Assembly (NCBI GenBank): GCA_900756545.1
Contig: CAAEKO010000005.1
Location: forward strand, 1 to 34,041
Source of the DNA: Clostridia bacterium
GTDB lineage: Bacteria; Bacillota; Clostridia; UBA1381
Reading direction: 5' to 3'
DNA: 34,041 nucleotides
A model generated the notes under the pieces. The model saw nothing but the letters and a program-made list of their open reading frames with translations, did not search any database and was not told the origin of the DNA. The first letter of the stretch is position 1. Every line of letters starts with the position of its first letter. Of the stretch, positions 16,931 to 25,343 are shown piece by piece. The position numbers were made by a program, and so were the translations under genes.

Positions 16931-18561
16931 TGCTGAAAAATTTTTTATTTACGGCTATGATTTTTGTAATATCTATGCAATGCGTATTCGCGGAAGAAAC
17001 GCAAAAGCCGAAGGCATATGATAATCCTGCGGGAGAAATTGAATATCATGATGTATGCTTATATGTAAAAAGACCGGTCGATTCACCGCTGTCTTATTAT
17101 CATTATCCTGTGCTGGACGGAGAAACGGCGGAGGTGCCTGATGGCTCCGTTATAAAACTGAACCTGTCTAAGTTTGATATAATAAACAGTGTTTCGATAA
17201 GAATTATGGATGAAAAGGAGAACGTATACTATAGTTCAGAATTTAGCTCGTTATCCAGCAGTATCATTAATATAGACGGCGGCGTGTTTACCGGCAAAGC
17301 CGTATTAGAAATGGGTATAGAATATAAAGACGGTGTAAAGGAGAAATATACATATCATTTAAATAAGACAGTGTCTTATCGGGACATTAAGCCAGAAAAG
17401 CTCATAATTTCCAAAAGCGCGGACGGCGGGCTGTATCTAACTTTTGAATTGGACGGTATATTAAATGTGCGTACGTCAGAGGTTAAGTACATCAGTATTG
17501 AAGACAGCGCAGGGCGGGAATGCTTCCGGGAGGATATGTTTGATTATGAAATACCGATAGTGGATGGCCGGGTTGGCCTGCATTTTCAGCCGCAGGATTT
17601 AGAGCAGACGTATCGATTAAAGATTCCGCAGGGGATATTTCTGTTTACTGACGGGCTCAATAACGAATATACCGGAACATTTGAAAATGAAACAGAATAT
17701 GTAACCGAGGAAAATTATTTGGTAAGCATGGACCCGCCGGATTCTACGATAAAATATTTGGACGGCGAAACGGAAACTGCGGAGATATGCTTTATTATCA
17801 ACAAAGATTTTGATGTGGTTGCTTCAAAGAAAATATACTTAGATCGAGAGGAAGTGAAGTATAATATTGAACCTGAAAATGATGGGATAAAAATAAGTTT
17901 CAGCGCGGAATTGGAAGCAGGACGGACCTATAGTATTTATTTTGATGACGGACTTATTCAAGCAACAAATGGCGAGAAAAATCAAAAAAGTAAGTTTACA
18001 TTCAAAACAGTAAATGTGAAAGAAATCAGTCTGCCGAAAGATGTTGTTTTTATTGATGTTTCGCAGAATAATTGGGCGCATGAAGATATAGTCAAGCTTG
18101 TTATGAAGGGGATTATTGCAGGATATGGGGATAAGACGTTCCGGCCGGATAATGGGGTAACAAGGGCTGAACTGGCGAGAATGACGGCAGCGGCCTTTGA
18201 AATCGAAGAAAACAACAGCCCATATACCGATGTACAGGGACATTGGGCTGAGCCGTTTATCGGCGGAGCAGGGGAATTTATACCTGTAAGCGGTGACAGA
18301 TTCGAACCGGATGCGTATGCTACCAGACAGGATGTTGCAGTTACATTGGTGAAAATATATGAACAGCAAAAGGGGGAGAGTCGACGGGAAACAGCAAAGG
18401 AATTTTTTGATAAGGATATGATTGATCCTGAATATATAGAGCTAATAACAAGGGCTGTGGAGGCGGGAATCATATATGGTTATGAAGACGGAACATTCCG
18501 GCCCAATCTTGCAGTTACACGCGCAGAAACGGCTGTTATGATTAATAGAATATTGGATTAA
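16930..18561 (+). CDS. Wall-anchored protein with Ig-like region and three SLH domains
   Basis: A 543-aa exported protein. The GTG at 16930 is chosen because GGAGG precedes it, it overlaps the previous stop by one base (TAGTG) and a signal peptide follows (cleavage after QCVFA, residue ~21). Residues ~22-270 are beta-rich and unassigned. Residues ~275-370 resemble a bacterial Ig-like fold of the Big_5 type (INKDFDVVASKKIYLD). Three S-layer homology domains lie at ~374-425, 432-485 and 492-543 (VSQNNWAHEDI, VQGHWAEPF, EDGTFRPNLAVTRAE), which bind pyruvylated secondary wall polymer. The middle one is more diverged. It is last in the operon and likely holds the surface module on the wall. A partner for the RHS protein is inferred from co-transcription. 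Confidence 0.88.
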   Translation: MLKNFLFTAMIFVISMQCVFAEETQKPKAYDNPAGEIEYHDVCLYVKRPVDSPLSYYHYPVLDGETAEVPDGSVIKLNLSKFDIINSVSIRIMDEKENVYYSSEFSSLSSSIINIDGGVFTGKAVLEMGIEYKDGVKEKYTYHLNKTVSYRDIKPEKLIISKSADGGLYLTFELDGILNVRTSEVKYISIEDSAGRECFREDMFDYEIPIVDGRVGLHFQPQDLEQTYRLKIPQGIFLFTDGLNNEYTGTFENETEYVTEENYLVSMDPPDSTIKYLDGETETAEICFIINKDFDVVASKKIYLDREEVKYNIEPENDGIKISFSAELEAGRTYSIYFDDGLIQATNGEKNQKSKFTFKTVNVKEISLPKDVVFIDVSQNNWAHEDIVKLVMKGIIAGYGDKTFRPDNGVTRAELARMTAAAFEIEENNSPYTDVQGHWAEPFIGGAGEFIPVSGDRFEPDAYATRQDVAVTLVKIYEQQKGESRRETAKEFFDKDMIDPEYIELITRAVEAGIIYGYEDGTFRPNLAVTRAETAVMINRILD

Positions 18562-18562
18562 T

Positions 18563-18595
18563 AAAAAAACCGGGTTTTCCGGTTTTTTTATTTTC
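18563..18595 (+). terminator. Rho-independent terminator ending the surface operon
   Basis: AAAAAAACCGG (18563-18573) pairs with CCGGTTTTTTT (18579-18589) over a GTTTT loop, followed by ATTTT. It starts two bases after the SLH gene stop. Confidence 0.9.
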
Positions 18596-18832
18596 CCTAT
18601 TTATTGAAGCTTCAATTATTTCTACTCCCGTCCATTCACATAATTTTCGTAGTATATTTCCTATATGCATCACAATATTATCAAGGAAGCTGAAAATACA
18701 CTTAATACTGAATCAGGTAAGAAATTAACGCTGAAAAAGGTTCTCCACCACAATATCCGATTGAAAATGAGGAGATTGCTATAAAGTCAAAGCGCGAGCA
18801 TATGCGTGATGAACAAGAACGGTAAAATAGTA
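18596..18832. other. Intergenic region with possible decayed coding remnant
   Basis: No intact gene is seen. A short reading frame from 18665 (starting MHHNIIKEAENTL) runs about 39 codons, and a second frame continues with a peptide ending RDEQER to a stop near 18824. The composition looks coding-like, but neither piece resembles a protein I know. It may be what remains of a gene lost between the surface operon and the exporter operon. Confidence 0.25.
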
Positions 18833-18852
18833 CCCCTAATTCAGATTAGAGG
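18833..18852 (-). terminator. Weak hairpin terminator downstream of the exporter operon
   Basis: CCCCTAAT (18833-18840) and ATTAGAGG (18845-18852) form a stem with one mismatch over a TCAG loop. On the minus strand it is followed by TACTATTTTACC, modestly T-rich. It lies 34 bp after the end of the second ABC gene and may work in both directions. Confidence 0.45.
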
Positions 18853-18886
18853 TATTATTCCTTATTAGATATATGTCTTTTACTCG

Positions 18887-20713
18887 TCACGTTGCAAAGC
18901 CGGCATATTGCGTCATGTACAGCTCATAATATTTACCTTTTTTTGAAAGCAGCATATCATGTGTGCCGCATTCCACGATTTCGCCATGATTCATAACAAC
19001 AATTATATCCGCGTCGCGAATGGTAGATAAGCGATGGGCAATAACAATACTGGTACGGTTCTGCATGACAAGCTGCATAGCGTCCTGGATCGCCTGTTCT
19101 GTCCGAGTATCCACATTGGAGGTCGCTTCATCAAGAATAAGGATCCTCGGGTCGGCTACGAATGCGCGGGCAATGGCGAGAAGCTGCCGCTGTCCATGAC
19201 TGATATTTTCGCCGGAGCCGGTTAAAATTGTGTCATACCCATGAGGCAACATATCGATCATATCCCTGCAACGGCTCATTTCAACGGCTTTTTCAAGCTG
19301 CTGCTCGGTGGCGTCTACATTGCCGTATTTCAGATTATCGCGTATCGTTCCGCTAAACAGAACCGTATCCTGTAAAACGATTGCTACATTACGACGTAGG
19401 CTTTCGCGTGAAATATTTTGTATGTTCTGATTATTGATTTTAATTTTACCGCTGTCAATATCATAAAAACGCATCAAAAGATTTACAATCGTTGTTTTGC
19501 CGCTGCCGGTTGAACCGACGAGGGCAACCTTTTTACCAGAGGGTATCGACAACGTAAAGTTCTTAATAACTGGATTTCCGGAATTATACGAAAAGCGTAC
19601 ATTACGGAAGATTATATTTGCCGCCTTTTCATTAGCGAGGCTTTCACCGGTTTTATCCTCATTTGTTTCATCAAGTACGGCAAACACTCGTTCCGCTCCC
19701 GCAATTGCGTTTTGCAACTGGCCGTAAATCTGTGCAATCTCATTAATTGGACGGCTGAATTGCTTTGCATAAACGATAAATGCCGAAATAACCCCGACCG
19801 AAATCAATCCACGGATTGAAAAATATCCTCCAAATGCCGCAATGATTACGAATCCGATATTTCCTATACAGTTCATAACCGGCCCCATAACGCCGCTGAA
19901 AATATCTGTCGTGATACCCGCTTTGGTGAGGGAATCTGCGGTGTTGCAGAAAGACTCGGTTATGGCATCCTGACGATTATATGCGACTACAGTTCTGTAT
20001 CCGGATACCATTTCTTCAACTGTTCCGTTTAATTGTCCGAGCAGCGTTTGACGTTTTCGTGAAAATTTACGAACCTTGCCGGAAAGCAATTTTGTTGCGA
20101 ACACTGTTAAAATCACAGTCGCCAAGCTGAATAGAGCAAGCTGCCAGCAATACCACAGCATTATAGAAACCGTACCAATTGCAGTGAGTACTCCAGAGAA
20201 TAAGGACGGCAGCGATTGTGAAACTGTTGTAGATATATTTTCAATATCATTCGTCATACGGCTCATTACATCCCCGTGCGAATGTGTATCAAGATAACGA
20301 ATCGGCAAATCAATAATTTTCCCAAAAAGCTCCCCGCGCATCTGCTTCACAATACGCTGGCTCAGCTTGGCACTGAACAGCCCCTGTAAAAGCTGGAAAC
20401 CGCTGTAGAGCAGATAGACTGCAAGCATCATAATCAGCGTTTTATAAAGACTTCCGCGGTTTGTTCCGGCGATAATGTCAATTGCGTTGCTTTGCAGGCT
20501 TGGTGCGTAAACACCGCACAGCGTACCGAAAATAACTGCGGAAAGCATACACAGTACCAGAGTTTTCTCGTGTATAAAATAGCCAACAATTCGCCTCATT
20601 GCGGCGCCGGCATTCTTGGCGTGCTCAATCTCACCGAAACGTTCATGCACACGCAGTCCCGGAATATTACGCATCGCAAGTTTTTGTTCCATGTTTTCAT
20701 TCATGCTCCTCAT
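18887..20713 (-). CDS. ABC-type multidrug exporter half-transporter, subunit 2
   Basis: About 608 aa. The membrane domain (about residues 50-340, six helices) begins GYFIHEKTLVLCML and contains the QLLQGLFSAKLSQRI coupling region. The nucleotide-binding domain holds Walker A GSTGSGKTT, Q-loop VLQDTVLF, signature SHGQRQLLAIARA (degenerate at its third position compared with LSGGQ), Walker B ILILDEATS and H-loop AHRLSTI. An intact catalytic Glu (LDEATS) marks this as the active site-bearing partner. The start is uncertain; 20713 is taken because it overlaps the upstream gene end, and 20704 is an alternative. With the gene at 20697-22436 it forms a heterodimer of the BmrCD/LmrCD type that exports drugs or lipophilic compounds. 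Confidence 0.9.
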   Translation of the reverse strand: MRSMNENMEQKLAMRNIPGLRVHERFGEIEHAKNAGAAMRRIVGYFIHEKTLVLCMLSAVIFGTLCGVYAPSLQSNAIDIIAGTNRGSLYKTLIMMLAVYLLYSGFQLLQGLFSAKLSQRIVKQMRGELFGKIIDLPIRYLDTHSHGDVMSRMTNDIENISTTVSQSLPSLFSGVLTAIGTVSIMLWYCWQLALFSLATVILTVFATKLLSGKVRKFSRKRQTLLGQLNGTVEEMVSGYRTVVAYNRQDAITESFCNTADSLTKAGITTDIFSGVMGPVMNCIGNIGFVIIAAFGGYFSIRGLISVGVISAFIVYAKQFSRPINEIAQIYGQLQNAIAGAERVFAVLDETNEDKTGESLANEKAANIIFRNVRFSYNSGNPVIKNFTLSIPSGKKVALVGSTGSGKTTIVNLLMRFYDIDSGKIKINNQNIQNISRESLRRNVAIVLQDTVLFSGTIRDNLKYGNVDATEQQLEKAVEMSRCRDMIDMLPHGYDTILTGSGENISHGQRQLLAIARAFVADPRILILDEATSNVDTRTEQAIQDAMQLVMQNRTSIVIAHRLSTIRDADIIVVMNHGEIVECGTHDMLLSKKGKYYELYMTQYAGFAT

Positions 20714-22436
20714 CCGCCTTTCCAATCTGAGAATAATAAATATCTTGATAAACCGGACAGGCCGCAAGCAGCTCCTCGTGGGTGCCGGAAGCCGTAATTC
20801 TTCCGTTTTCCAATACAACAATCCTGTCCGCTCTGCGGACAGACGCAATTCTCTGTGCCACAATAATTTTTGTGCTTGCAGGATTACTTTTTCTTAGTGC
20901 ATCATACAAATTTGCTTCCGTCTTCAAATCGAGTGCGCTTGTTGAGTCGTCAAAAATTAAAATTTCCGCACCTTTGACAACGGCTCTCGCAATTGACAAA
21001 CGCTGCTTCTGACCGCCGGACAGGCTCATACCGCGTTCCGAAACGATTGTGTTATAGCCCGATTCTGTTGAGGTGATAAAATCATCTGCCTGTGCAGTGA
21101 AAGCGGCGCTTTTTATCCTGTTTGCATTGGCGGTCGGTGCACCCCATGCAATATTTTCACTGATAGTTTCGCTGAACAACTCACTCTTTTGCAGCGTAAT
21201 GGCAATTTTATCGCGCAGCGTCTTCTGACGGTATTTGCGCACGTCTACGCCGTCTACCAGAACGGCTCCATGTGTTGCATCGTAAAAGCGCGGGATAAGG
21301 TTGACAAGCGAGGTTTTACCGCAGCCCGTTGCGCCAATAACTGCAATTGTCTCACTCTTATGAATGGTGAGATTGATATGCTCAAGTACCATACGGTTAG
21401 AGCCGGGATAAGCAAAGGAAACATCACGGAACTCAATTTCGCCGCACTGCGCGGTATTTCCATCAAAGCTGCCATCCGTAAGCTCAGACTCACTTTCCAG
21501 CACTTCTTTCACGCGTTTCCATGATGCAAGACCTCTTGAAATATTCTGAAACAGCATAACGAGCATTAATATACCGTTAAGAAGCTGTGTGGTATATGTA
21601 ATCGCAGCCATGATTGCTCCGGGAGTTGTGCCGCTGCCGCTTACCTCAAACGAGCCTACCAGAAGAATAACAGCGACCACAATATACATCAGCGCGTTAA
21701 TGACCGGATTTATAAATGCGAAAATCACAAGCACACTAAACTGCGTTTTAATCAGCTCGTTATTCGCCTTTCCAAAATGCAGCTTTTCATAGAGTTCGCG
21801 CACGCAGGCTTTGATGATACGGATGCCAGATATATCCTCCTGCATAATGACGTTAATGTTATCAAGCTGTGATTGCAGCTTTGAGAATAATGGATTTGCC
21901 TTTGCAAGGCAGAGTGCAAGACAACCCACAATGAATGGGAATGCACATAGCACAATAAATCCGAAATCCCTGTTTAGATGAAACATAAACCAGATACTGC
22001 CGAACATCAGAAAAGAGGTTCTTATCATACCGCGTACAAACTGCGATACAAAATTTTGCACCTGTGTAATGTCATTCGTTACTCTTGTTACAAGCGAGCC
22101 GATACCGAACCTGTCAAGCTGCGGAAATGAAAAGGTCATAATCCTGCGGAAACAGTCCTTACGCATTTCATTACCGATATTTTGTCCCGACATATGCACA
22201 AAAACGTTATTCAGAGAACCGCACAAACCGCCGAATAAAACCAGTCCAATCATCAGTATGCCCAGTTTCCAGATGATACTGAGATTCCCGACACCGCCGT
22301 TGTTCATTCCCAGTACGCCGACATCCACAATACGGCTCATAATTCCTGGCTGTATTAAGTCCATCAGCACTTCGCCAACCATAAACAAAGCTGCAAGAAT
22401 GGCGAAATACAGATATTTTTTAATGTATTGCCACAT
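20697..22436 (-). CDS. ABC-type multidrug exporter half-transporter, subunit 1
   Basis: About 579 aa. Six membrane helices fill residues ~10-310 (KKYLYFAILAALFMVGEVLM and later segments). The nucleotide-binding domain has Walker A GATGCGKTS, signature LSGGQKQRLSIARAVV and Walker B ILIFDDSTSALD. The residue after the Walker B Asp is Asp rather than Glu, the usual sign of the degenerate catalytic site in heterodimeric exporters. AQRIASV stands where an H-loop His is expected, a further mark of a degenerate site. The ATG at 22436 follows GGAGAG; upstream in-frame residues lie inside the MarR gene end. It overlaps subunit 2 and lies 20 bp after the MarR gene, forming one operon. Confidence 0.92.
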   Translation of the reverse strand: MWQYIKKYLYFAILAALFMVGEVLMDLIQPGIMSRIVDVGVLGMNNGGVGNLSIIWKLGILMIGLVLFGGLCGSLNNVFVHMSGQNIGNEMRKDCFRRIMTFSFPQLDRFGIGSLVTRVTNDITQVQNFVSQFVRGMIRTSFLMFGSIWFMFHLNRDFGFIVLCAFPFIVGCLALCLAKANPLFSKLQSQLDNINVIMQEDISGIRIIKACVRELYEKLHFGKANNELIKTQFSVLVIFAFINPVINALMYIVVAVILLVGSFEVSGSGTTPGAIMAAITYTTQLLNGILMLVMLFQNISRGLASWKRVKEVLESESELTDGSFDGNTAQCGEIEFRDVSFAYPGSNRMVLEHINLTIHKSETIAVIGATGCGKTSLVNLIPRFYDATHGAVLVDGVDVRKYRQKTLRDKIAITLQKSELFSETISENIAWGAPTANANRIKSAAFTAQADDFITSTESGYNTIVSERGMSLSGGQKQRLSIARAVVKGAEILIFDDSTSALDLKTEANLYDALRKSNPASTKIIVAQRIASVRRADRIVVLENGRITASGTHEELLAACPVYQDIYYSQIGKADEEHE

Positions 22437-22456
22437 AAATATTACACTCTCCGTTC

Positions 22457-22969
22457 TTAATGATGCAGTTTGCCACAATGCTTTGGTTTTTTTTCAATGT
22501 TACTGTAGCGTGTTTCCCAGTCGAGATTAATTTTTTCAAGCAATGTAAGCAGCTCCGACTTTTCTGTATCAGACAGACAAGCGAACATTTCTTCATGCCG
22601 TTTATTTCGCTGTGCTAATGCTTCATCGGCAAGTTTTTTCCCGGCCTCCGTGAGCGCTATATCCGTGGTTCTTCGGTCGGATTCACTTAGTGTGCGCGTA
22701 ATCAATCCCGCGTTTTCAAGCTTTGCAATGACCTCGCTTGCGGATCCGGGCTGCACACCGAGCCGGTCCGTTAATGTGCGCTGTGTAATGGTACCAACCT
22801 CATTGAGTATGATCAGAATTCGTTTCTGACTGCCCTTTCCTTCATACAGAGAACGTATGGTATGACTTAAATCACGCAAGCTGATAACCAGTTGGCCGTT
22901 TATATCCGGCATATTGTAATGTTCTATACCGCAGAAGCGTTTTTCTTCCTTGTCTATGAGACCTCTCAT
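22457..22969 (-). CDS. MarR-family repressor of the exporter operon
   Basis: A 170-aa winged-helix regulator. The core about residues 50-125 has the MarR pattern: ILIILNEVGTITQRTLTDRL, GSASEVIAKLENAGLITR as recognition helix, and the wing SESDRRTTDIALTEAGKKLADE. N- and C-terminal helices should form the dimer, and the tail is His/Cys/Lys-rich (KKPKHCGKLHH). AAGGAGGG is placed correctly before the ATG at 22969. The gene heads the operon with the two ABC genes, and its promoter is flanked by two GGTACC palindromes that are the likely operators. MarR proteins usually release DNA on binding small phenolic or drug-like molecules, which would then induce their own exporter. Confidence 0.93.
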   Translation of the reverse strand: MRGLIDKEEKRFCGIEHYNMPDINGQLVISLRDLSHTIRSLYEGKGSQKRILIILNEVGTITQRTLTDRLGVQPGSASEVIAKLENAGLITRTLSESDRRTTDIALTEAGKKLADEALAQRNKRHEEMFACLSDTEKSELLTLLEKINLDWETRYSNIEKKPKHCGKLHH

Positions 22970-22993
22970 AATGTAAACCCTCCTTAAATATCC

Positions 22994-23044
22994 TTAGGTA
23001 CCTAAAAATTATAGCTTAATTTTTCTGTTTTGTCAAGGTACCTT
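22994..23044 (-). promoter_or_regulatory. Consensus promoter bracketed by two GGTACC palindromes (MarR operators)
   Basis: On the minus strand the promoter reads TTGACA (23031-23036), a 17-bp spacer and TATAAT (23008-23013), both perfect consensus. AAGGTACCTT (23035-23044) overlaps the -35 and TTAGGTACCTAA (22994-23005) lies just past the -10. Their centres are 40 bp apart, about four helical turns, so two MarR dimers could bind the same DNA face. Repression by the MarR gene just downstream is inferred. Confidence 0.85.
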
Positions 23045-23051
23045 ATTAATT

Positions 23052-23739
23052 TTGTGTAAAAAACAGGCGGTGCATGATACGCGACTGTCCCTGAAATCAA
23101 AGGGGCCTTTATCAATGATGTTATCCTTGCCCGATGAATGGAACTATACCACAAGAGGGCTTGCGGCAATCTGCAAGAAGGGTGTTAACAGTATCGGAAC
23201 GGCCTTAAAGGAATTGGAGCGCAGCAGATATATTTAGCGTAACCGCGTCCGTGATGAAAAGGGCAAGATAACCGATACCGAGTACATCATATTTGAGAAG
23301 CCGCAGGATAAGCCCGATACGGAATGTCAAGATACGGCAGAGCCATATACGGAAAATCCGTATATGGATAAACCGGGTACGTAAAACCTTGCACAATTAA
23401 ATACTAATATATCAAATACAAAAGAATTAAATACTTATCCTATCAAATCACATCAGAAAGCAACACAAGATACGATTAGATATGATGAGGCCGAAGCATA
23501 CAGGCAGGTAATTAAGGAAAATATCGAGTACGACATTTTGAGTGTAAAGCTGAAACAAGATATTGCAATGCTTAACGAGATTATGGAATTGCTGACGGAA
23601 ACGGTATGCACGCAGACACAACCGACATTCGCAACATTAAAAAGTATTTATTGGCGGCGCTGTTCACCGCTCCCTCTACCATTAACAGCTATTATACATC
23701 AAAGGTAATCACGATATATACGGCGTAAAATATGAATAA
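23052..23739 (+). pseudogene. Decayed DUF6017/DnaD-like replication-type gene of a mobile element
   Basis: Reading across frames gives the order of a clostridial conjugative-element protein: RLSLKSKGPLSMMLSLPDEW, a helix-turn-helix piece (TRGLAAICKKGVNSIGTALK), a Pro/Asp/Thr-rich spacer, and a DUF6017 tail (RYDEAEAYRQVIKENIEYDI, then RNIKKYLLAAL, then SYYTSKV). The expected N-terminus is missing. In-frame stops occur after RSRYI (23235-23237) and after KPGT (about 23382). Roughly 40 codons expected between ETVCT and RNIKKY are absent, and the tail is frameshifted. The upstream edge coincides with the end of the MarR promoter region. The gene cannot make a working protein. Confidence 0.75.
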
Positions 23740-23828
23740 ACCGCTTTACAAAAAATACAGACCGCCCTGGACGCTGTATTTGAAGTATAAAACACTTTTG
23801 AAAATTTGATAAGGAGGAATTTTTAGAA

Positions 23829-24158
23829 ATGAAAATTAAAAACAAAGCAAAACACATTTTGTGGGCTGCTCTTTCGGCGTTAATGTTGCTTGGAGGTATG
23901 CCGACATTTACCTATGCGGCGCAGGTAAACGAGTACATTGACCCCGCCGATGTCTGGGTATTTGCAAACGGCACAACAAACGAAATTCCTTTTGACCGTT
24001 TGAAAAGAGAAGGATTAAATCCACTCAGCCGTGAGTACATCATAGATAAAATCAATCTTCGCAGGGTACAAAAAGACTGCCTCATCAGCTTTGCCGGCAA
24101 CCAATATTCCGTTCCAGCAGAATATAGTGATGGACAACATGCTCTGCGCTCACCATGA
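23829..24158 (+). pseudogene. Chimeric reading frame: secreted-protein leader joined to IS21 transposase fragment
   Basis: The first ~50 codons form a signal peptide and start of a secreted protein known from clostridial mobile elements (LSALMLLGGMPTFTYA, then NEYIDPADVW). From about codon 52 the frame continues as the C-terminal part of an IS21-type IstA (EIPFDRLKREGLNPL; RRVQKDCLISFAGNQYSVPA). The switch lies near the short shared motif GTTNE, where the two ancestral sequences could have recombined. AAGGAGG precedes the ATG at 23829. The frame then shifts, so neither half is complete. A hybrid peptide may still be made and exported, but no function is claimed. Confidence 0.6.
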
Positions 24159-24350
24159 CGGCAAGCAAATCGCTGTCTATCGTCTATCATATCAGAAAAA
24201 AGATATTGTTGTCAATCGGTACATTACCAAAGATTTACCGTAAAACAGAGCTTTGACATACCCAACATCCTGTTTGATGAAAACGGAGTAATAGATTTTC
24301 CTATGAAAGCCGCCGGCTTAAGCCGGTATGATGAGGTGATTTATGAATGA
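24120..24350 (+). pseudogene. istA: IS21 istA 3' end, frameshifted
   Basis: Fragments of the IstA C-terminus continue in two frames: DNMLCAHHDGKQIAVYRLSY and KKDIVVN, a stop, then QSFDIPNILFDENGVIDFP and GLSRYDEVIYE to the stop at 24350. The last codons overlap the istB start, the normal istA/istB arrangement. Several frameshifts exclude a working product. Confidence 0.65.
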
Positions 24351-24830
24351 CTTTACTTATGAACGGCTAAAAGAAAATCTTGAACGGCTGAAAATGAAGA
24401 ATACCCTTGAAATTCTGGACAACTATCTGGAGCAGGCGCTCAAGGACAAGGTCAATGCGGCGGAGATATTAGACCATATTTTTTCAGAAGAGGCGAAAAG
24501 CAAGAATCGCCGGGCGGCGGAAAAACAGATACAAATGTCAGGATTTCCAATCGAAAAATGATTTGCTGACTTTGCCTTTGCCTTTCAGCCCTCCATAGAT
24601 AAAAAGCAGATTGACGAACTTTGTACGATGAGGTTTCTCGAAAGTGCGGAAAATGTTGTGTTTTTAGGACCGTCCGGTGTAGACAAAATACACCTTGTCA
24701 CAGCTTTGGGAATGGAGGCAGCAAAACATCGGTTTTCAACTTACTACATAAACTGTCACACGCTGATAGAGCAATTAAAAAAGCGCATTACAAAAACAGT
24801 CTGCCTGACCGGCTGAAAGTTCTTATCAAG
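24343..24830 (+). pseudogene. istB: Broken IS21 helper ATPase gene istB
   Basis: Starts as a typical IstB (YERLKENLERLKMKNTLEIL, AEKQIQMSGFPIEK). It then meets an in-frame TGA at 24559-24561 and continues in the same frame (QPSIDKKQIDEL, RFLESAENVVFLGPSGVDKI). The Walker A motif, normally GPPGVGKTH, reads GPSGVDKIH, losing the catalytic glycine/lysine context and the Thr. After HTLIEQLKK the frame shifts by one base at a run of six A residues where seven are expected, then gives AHYKNSLPDRLKVLIK and stops matching. Walker B and the rest are absent, so the gene is dead. Confidence 0.75.
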
Positions 24831-24879
24831 CAAAATTTCTTCGGCGGTTTCTTACATTTTTACTTTGGCATTGACAGCA

Positions 24880-25343
24880 GACAAAATCCGATATGCGCCG
24901 AATGGAACAGCGAAGAACAGGTTTTACAATGGCGCAAGGCGTGGGAAGATGTTATCAATCTTGAATTAGAGCGAAAACAGCTTAATGAGCGTGTAGACTG
25001 CCGCAGTTTTAAAGAACGAGGCATAGACGTACAGCCTACGATCCATGAGGGTGTTACCGCGCGGATTATTAAAAAATGCGGCGGTGTTTCTGAACGATGT
25101 GAGTTAAACAGGCAAATTAAAACAGACAACCTATTATTGCGTAAGCTAAGAGAATTAGTCAACAGCCTTGAAAATACCGCTGCTAAAATTGCAGAAAAGT
25201 TAGAGAATATCCGAAATAACTTGATTATACTAACATATAAAATCAAATTCAACAAAAAGCAGATTAAACAATTCAGCAATATAACGGTGGAGCTTGAACA
25301 GAAAATAGCGGAACGCAAGAAACTACAATCCGACAAAAAACGG
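24880..25343 (+). pseudogene. MobA/MobL-type relaxase fragment, fused in frame to the next gene
   Basis: About 150 codons resembling the middle/C-terminal part of MobA/MobL conjugative relaxases: AEWNSEEQVLQWRKAWEDV, NERVDCRSFKERGI, QPTIHEGVTARIIKK, then a helical coiled region (ELNRQIKTDNLLLRKLREL) to about AERKKLQSDKK. The relaxase active-site Tyr and HUH histidines, which lie near the N-terminus of the family, are absent. The reading frame is open from the broken istB upstream and continues without a stop into the TadC-like protein at 25344. It cannot nick DNA. The exact left edge is uncertain within about 50 bp. Confidence 0.65.

Larger units (their letters stand above)
23975..24830 (+). 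mobile_element. Remnant of an IS21-family insertion sequence
   Basis: Contains only the 3' end of istA and the 5' half of istB. No terminal inverted repeats or target duplication could be recognised. It lies between a secreted-protein leader and a MobA/L fragment, so it marks a site of repeated deletion and insertion. Confidence 0.65.
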
